Shown here: positions 25,129 through 32,999 of the stretch, one piece after another
Numbering within the stretch: the stretch's first letter is position 1
Layout of the letters: every line of letters starts with the position of its first letter
Source: Bacteroidota bacterium
GTDB taxonomy: Bacteria; Bacteroidota; Bacteroidia; Chitinophagales; Chitinophagaceae
Direction: 5' to 3'
Length of the DNA: 64,000 bases
Assembly: GCA_020161535.1 (NCBI GenBank)
Contig: JAIUNW010000010.1
Location: forward strand, 124,001 to 188,000
Program-made: the position numbers and the translations under genes
Notes under the pieces: model-generated
The model's database searches: none
What the model saw: the letters and a program-made list of their open reading frames with translations, nothing else
Told to the model about the DNA's origin: nothing

Positions 25129-26373
25129 ATGTCAAAAATTAAAACAGATGTGTTGGTCATTGGCGCTGGTCCGTCAGGAACGGTGGCCGCTTCTATCATA
25201 AAAAAAGCAGGATATGATGTGACCATTGTTGAAAAAACGCAGTTCCCTCGTTTTGTAATCGGCGAAAGCCTTTTACCGCGTTGTATGGAGGCGCTGGAAG
25301 AAGCGGGTTTTCTGGATGCCGTGAAAGCACAAAACTTTCAGGAGAAATCGGGTGCAAAGTTTGTGAAAGACGGCATGATATGCGACTATTTTTTTGCGGA
25401 TCAGTTTACCAAGGGCTGGACCTGGACCTGGCAGGTGCAAAGGGCGGTATTCGACAAAGCCCTGGCCGATTGCTGCGTACAAATGGGCATCCCCCTGCAT
25501 TATGAAACAACGGTTACCGACATACGCTTTTCCGGATCAGACTCCGTGACAACGGTGGTTGACAAGCATGGCCAGGCATCAACCATCGAAGCGCGTTTTA
25601 TTGTTGACGGCAGCGGGTATGGTCGCGTTATTCCAAAATTGTTCAACCTGGAAAGGCCATCGAGCCTGCCCGTTCGGAAAGCGCTGCTTTGCCATATGCG
25701 CGATAATCGCCGGCAGGAAGCCCACGAGCCCGACCGCATTACCATTGTAACCCATAAGCCGGGCGTTTGGATTTGGATCATTCCCTTTTCAAACGGCGTT
25801 ACATCGGTAGGTTTTGTGGGCGACAATGCTTTTTTTGACCAATACAAGGGCACAGATGGGGAAATATATGATCAATTGATCGAGGCCGAGCCTTATATAA
25901 AAGATCGTTTCAGGGGTGCCGAAAAGATATTTGACGTGCGGCGTTTGGAAGGTTGGTCGGCCACTACCGAAAAATTTTATGGCGATGGCTTTGTGCTGAC
26001 CGGCAACGTAACGGAGTTTTTGGACCCGGTGTTTTCGTCGGGCGTTACCCTGGCCACGGTATCGAGCCAGTTGGCAGCCCACCTGGTGATCCGCAAGTTG
26101 CAAGGCGAACAGATCGACTGGAACAAAGAGTATATGGAGGTCATGATGCAGGGGGTAAATACCTTCCGCACCTATGTTAATGCCTGGTACGATGGCACAC
26201 TCGATAAGATATTCTTTGCAGAGAAACAGCAACCTGACATAAAAAGCATGATCTGCTCGGTGTTGGCAGGGTATGTTTGGGACAAAGAAAACCCGTTTGT
26301 AAACAAACATGCATACGAAGTGTATAAATTGGCCCGAATTCTGGATATGAAAAAGATGATAGAAGAAGACTGA
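25129..26373 (+). CDS. Flavin-dependent halogenase-like monooxygenase (tryptophan-halogenase family)
   Basis: 414 residues. VLVIGAGPSGTVAASII is the FAD dinucleotide loop (residues 8-24); FVIGESLLP matches the flavin-binding strand of phenolic halogenases. Lys73 in FQEKSGAKF lies where the catalytic lysine of that group lies. W214-I-W216-I-I-P219 fits the WxWxIP motif held to mark halogenases. Related plain hydroxylases can share some of these, so either ring chlorination or hydroxylation is possible. Chlorinated flexirubins are known from this phylum. The frame extends upstream to 25099, but ATG 25129 starts just before the FAD motif. Confidence 0.85.
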   Translation: MSKIKTDVLVIGAGPSGTVAASIIKKAGYDVTIVEKTQFPRFVIGESLLPRCMEALEEAGFLDAVKAQNFQEKSGAKFVKDGMICDYFFADQFTKGWTWTWQVQRAVFDKALADCCVQMGIPLHYETTVTDIRFSGSDSVTTVVDKHGQASTIEARFIVDGSGYGRVIPKLFNLERPSSLPVRKALLCHMRDNRRQEAHEPDRITIVTHKPGVWIWIIPFSNGVTSVGFVGDNAFFDQYKGTDGEIYDQLIEAEPYIKDRFRGAEKIFDVRRLEGWSATTEKFYGDGFVLTGNVTEFLDPVFSSGVTLATVSSQLAAHLVIRKLQGEQIDWNKEYMEVMMQGVNTFRTYVNAWYDGTLDKIFFAEKQQPDIKSMICSVLAGYVWDKENPFVNKHAYEVYKLARILDMKKMIEED

Positions 26374-26377
26374 CCTG

Positions 26378-26989
26378 ATGCCATTAGAAATTTTATCTGC
26401 CTGCAGTATTCGAAGCGGGCTGATTCGTGTAAACGACAACGAGACTGTAATAGGTGCCGGCTTACCGCCGGCTGAATTTTTGCACGCCTTATACCAGTAT
26501 TTGCAACCGGCTTATCCGAAATGGTATAAGATGGATAAGCTGTCGCAACTGGGTTTGCTGGCGTCCGTTTTATTGCTTCAAAAGCTAGACCTGACCCACA
26601 AAGCCCCCTCCGGACGAGCCCTGGTTTTTCAAAGCGCCCATGGCTGCCTGGATACCGATGTGCGGTTTGCCGACCAATTGGAAGATATTCCGAGCCCGGC
26701 TGTTTTCGTGTACACCCTGCCCAATATTGTGATCGGCGAAATCAGTATTAAATTTGGCTGCAAAGGGGAGCAGGCCATGCTGCTCTGCGACAAGCCCGAT
26801 GCCGCCATGCTGGAAACCTATGTGCGATCGCTTTTTGCAGAGGGGCATACCGAATTTTGCATTTGTGGCTGGCTGGATGTTTTCGGCGAAGAATTGTCGG
26901 CCACCCTATTTGCGGTGGACATTGGCCAAGGTCACCGGGAATTTAATAAACAGAACATACAACAATATTTTGACCATGAACAGGGATGA
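26378..26989 (+). CDS. Truncated, catalytically dead ketosynthase-like protein, 203 residues
   Basis: The product resembles only the first half of a ketosynthase: YPKWYKMDKLSQLGLLASVLLL and VFQSAHGCLDTD align with the corresponding parts of the cluster's other ketosynthases, and the thiolase-type region ends near the place where the active Cys should be. Neither the Cys block nor the His blocks are present. No frameshift shows around the stop, and the next gene overlaps it by 14 bp. So it looks like a stable short form rather than a recent break. It may be a structural or chain-length partner. Confidence 0.65.
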   Translation: MPLEILSACSIRSGLIRVNDNETVIGAGLPPAEFLHALYQYLQPAYPKWYKMDKLSQLGLLASVLLLQKLDLTHKAPSGRALVFQSAHGCLDTDVRFADQLEDIPSPAVFVYTLPNIVIGEISIKFGCKGEQAMLLCDKPDAAMLETYVRSLFAEGHTEFCICGWLDVFGEELSATLFAVDIGQGHREFNKQNIQQYFDHEQG

Positions 26990-27236
26990 GCTGATAGCAC
27001 AACTGAAGCGCCAGATCATTGAACAATTGAATTTGCAGAACGTGACGGCAGCCGATATTAAAACCGATGATCCATTGTTTGGCGAAGGCCTGGGTCTTGA
27101 TTCGATCGATGCCCTGGAGCTGATCGTGTTGATGCAACAGCAATACAAGATCAAACTGGCCAATGCAGAAGAAGGCCCGAAGGTGTTTAAAAGCGTGGGC
27201 ACCATGGCCGATTATATCCTAACACATGGCCAGTAA
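26976..27236 (+). CDS. Acyl carrier protein 2 of the aryl polyene synthase
   Basis: 86 residues. GLGLDSIDALELIVLM holds the phosphopantetheine serine (Ser43). The frame is open from 26754, but the natural start is MNRDELIAQLKRQI at 26976, overlapping the previous gene by 14 bp. The next ketosynthase starts 11 bp before its stop. Having two ACPs is usual for aryl polyene clusters, one often for the starter and one for extension. Confidence 0.92.
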   Translation: MNRDELIAQLKRQIIEQLNLQNVTAADIKTDDPLFGEGLGLDSIDALELIVLMQQQYKIKLANAEEGPKVFKSVGTMADYILTHGQ

Positions 27237-28458
27237 TGTGCATATTGCCGGCACCGGTGTGGTCTCTGCCATTGGTATGAACCTCGCAGAAAACCTGTTG
27301 TCACTGGCGGCGGGTCGTACCGGTATCGGACCCATCCGCCAATTGCAAACCGTTCACCAAACTGATTTTCCCTCCGGTGAGATTCCGTTGAGCAATGCTG
27401 AATTGCAGCAGCGCTGTGGTTGGGAAGACAAGCGGCCGCAAAGCCGAACCGCCCTGCTGGGAAAGCTGGCAGCGATGGAAGCGCTCAGCACTTTGCCGAT
27501 GCAGCGCAATGGGAGTGAGTCTGGCGGCGGCAAGCCCGGTTTTCGTAGCGCGTTTATTTCGGCTACCTCGGTGGCGGGGATGGACTTGACCGAAGATTTT
27601 TTTCCGCCCTTTTTGCAACAGGCATCGGCGGGTCGTTTGCAGCAGGTGGTGAACCACGAATGCGGGGCCATTACCCATGCAATTGCGGGATCGCTCGGGG
27701 TGAACTGGGATTATTGTACTACGATTAGCACGGCCTGTTCGTCGGCCGCCAATGCCATTATGTTGGGCGCGCGGTTGATCAAAGCAGGCAAGATGGATAT
27801 GGTGTTGGCAGGCGGCACCGATGCTTTATCGCGTTTTACCTTGAACGGTTTTAATACCCTGATGATATTGGACCATCAATTGTGTCAGCCATTTGACCAA
27901 CAACGCCGCGGGCTCAACCTGGGCGAAGGGGCCGGTTACCTGTTGTTGGTGAACGATGCGGTGAAAGAGCGCTTTGGGTTGACCAGCCAGGTGCGGGTAA
28001 CAGGTTATGCCAATGCCAATGATGCCCATCACCAAACGGCTTCCTCGCCCGATGGGGCGGGTTCTTTTCTGGCCATGCAAGGCGCCCTGGCCGTTAGCCA
28101 ACTGCAACCGGCAGATATACAATATATAAACCTGCATGGCACCGGCACCCAGAACAACGATGCGTCGGAGAGTGCGGCCATTCGGCGATTGTTTACGAAT
28201 GGATTGCCCCGTTTAAGCACCACCAAGGGTTTCACGGGCCATACATTGGCGGCGTGTGGGGCCATTGAAGCAGCTTATTCGGTGGCGAGTTTGGAGAGGC
28301 AATGTCTTTATCCGGGACTGCGCATAACCCAGCCCGTTATAGAAGAGCCGGGCGTGATGGTGAATAGTTTTGAAGAAGGCGTCGCCCTGAAAAATATTTT
28401 GTCGAACTCATTTGGGTTTGGCGGCAATTGTTCCTCACTCATTTTTTCGTTAAGCTGA
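27226..28458 (+). CDS. Beta-ketoacyl synthase, third intact ketosynthase of the cluster
   Basis: 410 residues. Cys171 lies in STACSSAANAIM, the first His in NLHGTGTQNNDASE and the second in TTKGFTGHTLAACGA. The C-terminal glycine loop is SNSFGFGGNCSSLIF. Its stop overlaps the start of the degenerate ketosynthase at 28458, the pattern of ketosynthase / chain-length-factor pairs in type II polyketide synthases. That pairing makes this the best candidate for the main chain-extending enzyme. Confidence 0.92.
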   Translation: MASNVHIAGTGVVSAIGMNLAENLLSLAAGRTGIGPIRQLQTVHQTDFPSGEIPLSNAELQQRCGWEDKRPQSRTALLGKLAAMEALSTLPMQRNGSESGGGKPGFRSAFISATSVAGMDLTEDFFPPFLQQASAGRLQQVVNHECGAITHAIAGSLGVNWDYCTTISTACSSAANAIMLGARLIKAGKMDMVLAGGTDALSRFTLNGFNTLMILDHQLCQPFDQQRRGLNLGEGAGYLLLVNDAVKERFGLTSQVRVTGYANANDAHHQTASSPDGAGSFLAMQGALAVSQLQPADIQYINLHGTGTQNNDASESAAIRRLFTNGLPRLSTTKGFTGHTLAACGAIEAAYSVASLERQCLYPGLRITQPVIEEPGVMVNSFEEGVALKNILSNSFGFGGNCSSLIFSLS

Positions 28459-29414
28459 TGTATATACAGTCGGCCTCCTGCATATCGGCCCAGGCCAGTT
28501 TTAACAAAGGCCCGTTGTTGCTGAAAGCGTTCAGCGGCATCAAAGAGCGCTTGCCCCTGGTGGAGCCGGATTATACGGTATTGGTTGATCCGAAATTGAT
28601 TCGCCGCATGAGCCGCATCATTCGGATGGGGGTGGCAACAGCGATGGCTGCCCTGGCCGAGGCATCGCTCACCCAACCCGATGCCATCTTGTTGGGCACG
28701 GCCTATGGTTGTTTGGATGATACGGGTCTGTTCCTGAAAAAAATGGTGGAGAACCAGGAAGAGATGTTGACGCCGACGGCATTTATACAGTCTACCCATA
28801 ATACCGTGGCTGCACAGATAGCCTTGCTGTTGAAATGCCATGCCTATAATAATACGTATGTGCAGCGCACATGGTCGTTTCAGTCGACCTTGCTCGATGC
28901 CTGTTTGCTTTTGCAGGAAAACCCGGCGCAGCGGATTTTGGTAGGCGCGGCCGACGAATGCACGGCGTATAGCGAAGCCATCTTGCGACGGTTCGGCATG
29001 TACAAGGCTTTTCCGCCGGCAGAAGGGGCTGCTTGTTTTGTGCTGGGTACGGAAAAGACAGCGGGCAGCCTTGCCCAACTGCAGTCGGTGGACTGGGTAG
29101 CGGTTGATCCCGCTGCAGGTTTGTCGGCCGGGTTGGCATCCAGTATAGAAATCTTCGGCGAAAAGCCGGATTTGATAATGAGCGATTGCGATGATCTTAT
29201 TGTATCGGGCATCACTTCGTTTAACTATCGCCGTTATACCGGCGAATACCCCACCGCATCGGGTTTTGCGGTCTGGCTGGCAGCTATGTTATTATCAGGA
29301 CAGCCGGTAGAAATAGAAGGGGTGAACCTGCCCCGCGGTATACAGCGTATCTGGATACCGGTGTTGGATCTCCATACAGCTAAAATGGCCCTGGTTCGTC
29401 TGACAGCATGTTGA
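28458..29414 (+). CDS. Degenerate ketosynthase, chain-length-factor-like partner
   Basis: 318 residues with ketosynthase fold marks (ILLGTAYGCLDDTG, FIQSTHNTVAAQIAL, PAEGAACFVLGTE), but the active Cys block is replaced by TWSFQSTLLDA and the His blocks are absent. That is the state of KS-beta / chain-length factors, which bind an active ketosynthase and set chain length. The gene overlaps the intact ketosynthase by 1 bp and the deacetylase by 7 bp. Assignment as ApeC-like is inference. Confidence 0.75.
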   Translation: MYIQSASCISAQASFNKGPLLLKAFSGIKERLPLVEPDYTVLVDPKLIRRMSRIIRMGVATAMAALAEASLTQPDAILLGTAYGCLDDTGLFLKKMVENQEEMLTPTAFIQSTHNTVAAQIALLLKCHAYNNTYVQRTWSFQSTLLDACLLLQENPAQRILVGAADECTAYSEAILRRFGMYKAFPPAEGAACFVLGTEKTAGSLAQLQSVDWVAVDPAAGLSAGLASSIEIFGEKPDLIMSDCDDLIVSGITSFNYRRYTGEYPTASGFAVWLAAMLLSGQPVEIEGVNLPRGIQRIWIPVLDLHTAKMALVRLTAC

Positions 29415-30169
29415 ATTTTAAGACCATAACCATTGCGGTGATAGCGCTGTTGGCGCTGGGCATAGCCGGTGGCTGGGGCTGGCAGAATATTGTGTTATTG
29501 GTTTTCGGTTATGCCACACTGTTAGCCTGGGGCAGTTATCGGATCGATTCGCAGTTTTATATGCCCGTAATTTGTTCGGGCACTACAAAGGAGAAACAAA
29601 TCGCGATCAGTTTTGACGATGGCCCCGACGCCACAACCACAAAACAAGTATTGGATATTCTGGCTGCAGAAAAAGTGCCGGCGGCTTTTTTTTGCATTGG
29701 GCATAAACTGACAGCGGAGGCGGCTTTGTTGCTACGCGCTGCTGCGGAGGGGCATATCTTCGGCAATCACAGCAACAGCCATGCGAAGGGATTCGGTTTT
29801 TTCCGTGTGGCAAGGGTGCGAGAGGAGTTGTTGCAAGTGAATGAAAAACTGGAAAAAATTATTGGCAGGAAGGTTTTGTTTTTTCGTCCGCCGTTCGGCG
29901 TTACCAATCCCAATATAGCCCGTGCAGTTCGCCAAACCGGAATGAAGGCCGTCGGTTGGAATATCCGCTCACTCGATACCGTGGCGCAAAACGAAGAAAA
30001 ATTGCTGGCCAGTGTGTTGGGGGCGTTGAAACCCGGCGCTATTATCCTGTTTCACGATACGATGCCGATAACTGTAAATATCTTGCCGGCATTTATTGAT
30101 TCGGCCAGAAATTTGGGGTACCAATTTGTGCGGCTCGACCAGCTCATCAATGAAAAAGCCTATGCGTAG
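29408..30169 (+). CDS. Membrane-anchored polysaccharide deacetylase (NodB/CE4 family)
   Basis: 253 residues. Two hydrophobic segments (ITIAVIALLALGIAGG, IVLLVFGYATLLAWG) precede a complete NodB domain: ISFDDGPD (base and metal Asp), HSNSH (metal His pair), RPPFG and the late LFHDT. All catalytic residues are present, so it should be an active metal-dependent N- or O-deacetylase facing the periplasm. Target is unknown; a sugar attached to the pigment lipid or peptidoglycan are options. It overlaps genes at both ends. Confidence 0.85.
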   Translation: MLNFKTITIAVIALLALGIAGGWGWQNIVLLVFGYATLLAWGSYRIDSQFYMPVICSGTTKEKQIAISFDDGPDATTTKQVLDILAAEKVPAAFFCIGHKLTAEAALLLRAAAEGHIFGNHSNSHAKGFGFFRVARVREELLQVNEKLEKIIGRKVLFFRPPFGVTNPNIARAVRQTGMKAVGWNIRSLDTVAQNEEKLLASVLGALKPGAIILFHDTMPITVNILPAFIDSARNLGYQFVRLDQLINEKAYA

Positions 30170-30797
30170 GATATTTGTATTATGTAGTTTTTGCCTGTTG
30201 CTGTTGGCGGCAAGTGCCCAGGAAAAAGGATTTCAGGAACTGAAAGAAGTGGCCGCTTTTAAAGCGGCCTTTGCAACGGCATCGGCGGCCATGAAAAGTT
30301 TTCGCGCCGATTTCACGCAGGAAAAAAACCTGAGCCTGTTATCGGAGAAAATTAAATCGGCGGGTCAGTTCAGTTTCAAAAAAGAGAACAAAGTGCGGAT
30401 GGAATATCGCCAGCCCTTTGATTACTTATTGCTGATCAACGGCAATTATGTGACCATCAAAGAAGGCAAGAAGACCAACACCATTTCGGTAAAATCCAAT
30501 AAACTCTTTCAGAAAATCAACCAGTTGACCGTTGATTGTGTCAGCGGCCGCGCGTTGACGAATGGCGATTTTACGTCGACTGTTTTTGAAAGCGCCAACA
30601 GTTACTTGTTGCAACTGGTGCCCCGGTCGAAAGAAGTAAGAGAGTTGTTCAGCGGTATCCAGGTCTACCTCGACAAAAAAGACTATACCGTGTCGAAGAT
30701 CAATATGGTAGAGAAGGGTGGCGATAATACCCTGATTGTATTCAGCCGAAAGGAAATGAATATTGAAATTCCTGACGCGTTATTCACTGCGCAATGA
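30150..30797 (+). CDS. LolA-type outer-membrane lipoprotein carrier
   Basis: 215 residues. The signal peptide is RRIFVLCSFCLLLLAASAQ, followed by a LolA-like half barrel: MKSFRADFTQEKNLSLLSEK, then GQFSFKKENKVRMEYRQPF and YLLLINGNYVTIKEG. LolA carries lipidated cargo across the periplasm. In aryl polyene clusters this paralogue is thought to carry the pigment lipid. Start ATG 30150 is inside the preceding gene; ATG 30162 is an alternative. It overlaps the lipoprotein gene by 4 bp. Confidence 0.87.
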   Translation: MKKPMRRIFVLCSFCLLLLAASAQEKGFQELKEVAAFKAAFATASAAMKSFRADFTQEKNLSLLSEKIKSAGQFSFKKENKVRMEYRQPFDYLLLINGNYVTIKEGKKTNTISVKSNKLFQKINQLTVDCVSGRALTNGDFTSTVFESANSYLLQLVPRSKEVRELFSGIQVYLDKKDYTVSKINMVEKGGDNTLIVFSRKEMNIEIPDALFTAQ

Positions 30798-31414
30798 GAA
30801 GCTTGTTTGTTTTTGGTTGCATGTTGCTGCTCTTGAACGCCTGCAACAATGCGTATAAAGGTTTGCAGGTAGCAACAGCGCCGGCAGCAAACTGTGTAGA
30901 GCGGCTCAAACCCGATTATACCAATATACTTTTTCGGGCAGAAGTAGAAGTACAGAAGCAATCGCTCGGTGGCTTGCTGCTGGTGAAGGCCATGCCCGAT
31001 TCCACCCGACGGGTGGTTTTCACTTCGCCCACAGGCGTCAGTTTTTTCGACTTTGCTTTTGGGGGCGAGAAGGGGTTTGAAGTGGTTTCGATTATGGCAA
31101 AGCTGAACAAGAAACGGGTGATCGAATCACTGCGAAATGATTTTGCGTTGTTTCTATTTGAGAGTAATGACAAGCTTCCACTGAAAAGAAAGCGGGGCGA
31201 TGAATTTTATTACGGCTATCCGCAGGGCGAAAAAACAAACTGGTACATTACGGATAGTGTTTGTCAGGTACTGAAACGGGCCGAGTTGGGTGCTCCCAAA
31301 CGACCCCTGGCCGAGATACATTGGTGGCTGGATACGCAGCGGGTACCCGATTCGGCAATTATTCAGCACCATAATTTCCGGTTCAACATCCGATTGACTA
31401 AAATTGCAAGATGA
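30794..31414 (+). CDS. Lipoprotein of the pigment cluster, possibly LolB-like acceptor
   Basis: 206 residues. MRSLFVFGCMLLLLNAC is a lipoprotein signal with Cys17 as the lipid site. The mature part (ILFRAEVEVQKQSLGGLLLV and FTSPTGVSFFDFAFGG) could form a LolB-like convex barrel, but I see no diagnostic motif. Position directly after LolA, with a 4-bp overlap, suggests the outer-membrane acceptor of the cluster's own Lol relay. Confidence 0.7.
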   Translation: MRSLFVFGCMLLLLNACNNAYKGLQVATAPAANCVERLKPDYTNILFRAEVEVQKQSLGGLLLVKAMPDSTRRVVFTSPTGVSFFDFAFGGEKGFEVVSIMAKLNKKRVIESLRNDFALFLFESNDKLPLKRKRGDEFYYGYPQGEKTNWYITDSVCQVLKRAELGAPKRPLAEIHWWLDTQRVPDSAIIQHHNFRFNIRLTKIAR

Positions 31415-31785
31415 TATTAACGGGCGATTTTTGTAAGGTAACCGAATGGCTGGCACATGAAAACCGGTGGACGGCCCAGTTGCATTGGAACGAAGGCCAT
31501 GCGATTTTTGCCGGGCATTTTCCGGGTCAACCCGTGGTGCCGGGCGTGTGCATGATCCAAATGGTGCAGGAAGTTTTGGAACTGGCCTTTGGCAGTCGCC
31601 TGCAACTGGTTTCATCGGGCAGTATCAAATTTTTGCAGTTCATTGATCCTCGCGTGCATGCACAAACAGGCATGGAGATAAAATTGGTAAAAGAAGAAGC
31701 GGGTATGTACACGATCAGTGCACAGATCAGCCAGGAGTCTATCGTGTTCTTTAAGTTTAATGCGGTGTACCAGTCGGCCGAATAA
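31411..31785 (+). CDS. FabZ/FabA-like dehydratase subunit with catalytic His but no acid (ApeI-like)
   Basis: 124 residues of hotdog fold. AGHFPGQPVVPGV holds the catalytic His36, but the acid of the central helix (Glu68 in E. coli FabZ, LEAMAQ) is Gln50 here (MIQMVQE). The 21432 protein has the acid without the His. In this fold each active site uses His from one subunit and acid from the other, so a heterodimer would own one complete site. It is the last gene of the cluster; the next gene is convergent. Confidence 0.83.
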   Translation: MILTGDFCKVTEWLAHENRWTAQLHWNEGHAIFAGHFPGQPVVPGVCMIQMVQEVLELAFGSRLQLVSSGSIKFLQFIDPRVHAQTGMEIKLVKEEAGMYTISAQISQESIVFFKFNAVYQSAE

Positions 31786-31836
31786 AACGGAATACGGAGG
31801 CCCACAAAATTTGGCGAGCCTTACCATTGCCGGGTC

Positions 31837-32655
31837 TTACAAACAAATCAGGGTATAATACAAATCCTGCTGCACATCTTTGTACCCCGTATCAAACAAT
31901 TGCTTCCACTCTAGGCAGAATTGTTTTTTCTCTTCGCTACTCATCTTGGCTCCCAATTCTTTTGCATCGCGGGTACTGTATTTTTCCTGCATCGCCCGCG
32001 TAAAAGCGAAAGCCCGCATTTTATACATCGATTGTTTATCATTGCTGAGGGTGGTTGCTTCTTCATAGAGCGCGAAAGCCGGTTTCAGGTCCCCCAATTT
32101 CAATTTATAATCTGCTTTTTGTATCAGGTAGGCAGGATTGCTTTGGTCAATATCAATCGCCATATCAATATGGGTAAAAGCTTTGTCGCGGTGCTGCAGT
32201 TTCCAATCAAGGTCTGCCAGTTTCGCATACATCGTGGCCCGATCTACCGCGTTCCGGTTCTTATCTGACAAAGAAATGATTTTGGCATAATCGTCTGCAG
32301 CGGCCGACAATTGCTGCAAGGCATAATGCGCTTCGGCTTTTTCAAAATAAGCGGCAATGCCCATTTCATTGGAGGCACTGATGGCCAGGTCTGCGGCGGT
32401 TACTGCTTCATCGTATCGCTTGAGCCCGTTGAGCGCTTTTGCTCTTCCGGTATTGCCCTGCTCTTTGGCATCTTTGGCCGAACATTTTCGCAACACTTTG
32501 TCGAAGGTTTCCAAGGCCTTGCTGTAATCGCCCGATTCATTGAGCGCATTCCCCGCCTGCACCAGCTTATAACATTTGTTTGACATGGTGATGAGCGACT
32601 GTGCTTGCACGGTGCCAGAAAAAAACAAAAGACCCAAATACAGAAAATGTTTCAT
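31837..32655 (-). CDS. Secreted TPR-repeat protein
   Basis: 272 residues. MKHFLYLGLLFFSGTVQAQ is a signal peptide with an AQA-type site. The mature part consists of helical TPR-like repeats (ALETFDKVLRKCSAKDAKEQGN, DEAVTAADLAISASNE, KAFTHIDMAIDIDQSNPAYL), so it is a periplasmic or surface scaffold. It is convergent with the pigment cluster, 51 bp away, and diverges from the small gene at 32738. Partner unknown. Confidence 0.8.
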   Translation of the reverse strand: MKHFLYLGLLFFSGTVQAQSLITMSNKCYKLVQAGNALNESGDYSKALETFDKVLRKCSAKDAKEQGNTGRAKALNGLKRYDEAVTAADLAISASNEMGIAAYFEKAEAHYALQQLSAAADDYAKIISLSDKNRNAVDRATMYAKLADLDWKLQHRDKAFTHIDMAIDIDQSNPAYLIQKADYKLKLGDLKPAFALYEEATTLSNDKQSMYKMRAFAFTRAMQEKYSTRDAKELGAKMSSEEKKQFCLEWKQLFDTGYKDVQQDLYYTLICL

Positions 32656-32725
32656 ATTCTATTCGTTGATACAAAGATTGTGCAAACAGCCGGCATTTTT
32701 CCCGGGCAGATATATAATCTATGGC

Positions 32726-32733
32726 TAAATTTG
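32726..32733 (+). promoter_or_regulatory. -7 box of the promoter for the small membrane protein gene
   Basis: TAAATTTG fits TAnnTTTG exactly and ends 4 bp before the ATG at 32738, predicting an almost leaderless mRNA. A TTTTT run about 25 bp upstream is the only -33 candidate. Confidence 0.5.
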
Positions 32734-32737
32734 TGCC

Positions 32738-32962
32738 ATGAAGATCCGGAAGCATTTTTTCCTTTGTTTGTTTGCCGCTGGTTTGTTGGCTGCCAGCGAT
32801 GCAAATGCGCAATGCTCCATCTGCACCAAAACCGCCCAGCAAATGGGTGAAAAACCAGCGAAGGCTTTGAACGGCGGCATCATCTACCTGGCCGCTACAC
32901 CACTGGCCATTCTCGGCATACTGGGTTTCCGTTGGTACCGCGCCAATAAAGACATGCTATAG
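32738..32962 (+). CDS. Small exported membrane protein with a CSIC motif
   Basis: 74 residues: a signal-like N-terminus (KHFFLCLFAAGLLAASDANA), the motif CSICTKTAQQMG with a Cys pair spaced CxxC, then one helix (GGIIYLAATPLAILGILGF) and a basic tail. Small proteins of this pattern recur in Bacteroidota, but I know no function. The Cys pair could bind metal or form a disulfide in the periplasm. It has its own promoter box. Confidence 0.75.
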   Translation: MKIRKHFFLCLFAAGLLAASDANAQCSICTKTAQQMGEKPAKALNGGIIYLAATPLAILGILGFRWYRANKDML

Positions 32963-32999
32963 ACGAGAGAATCGTATCTTCCGGTACAAACCGACTAAC

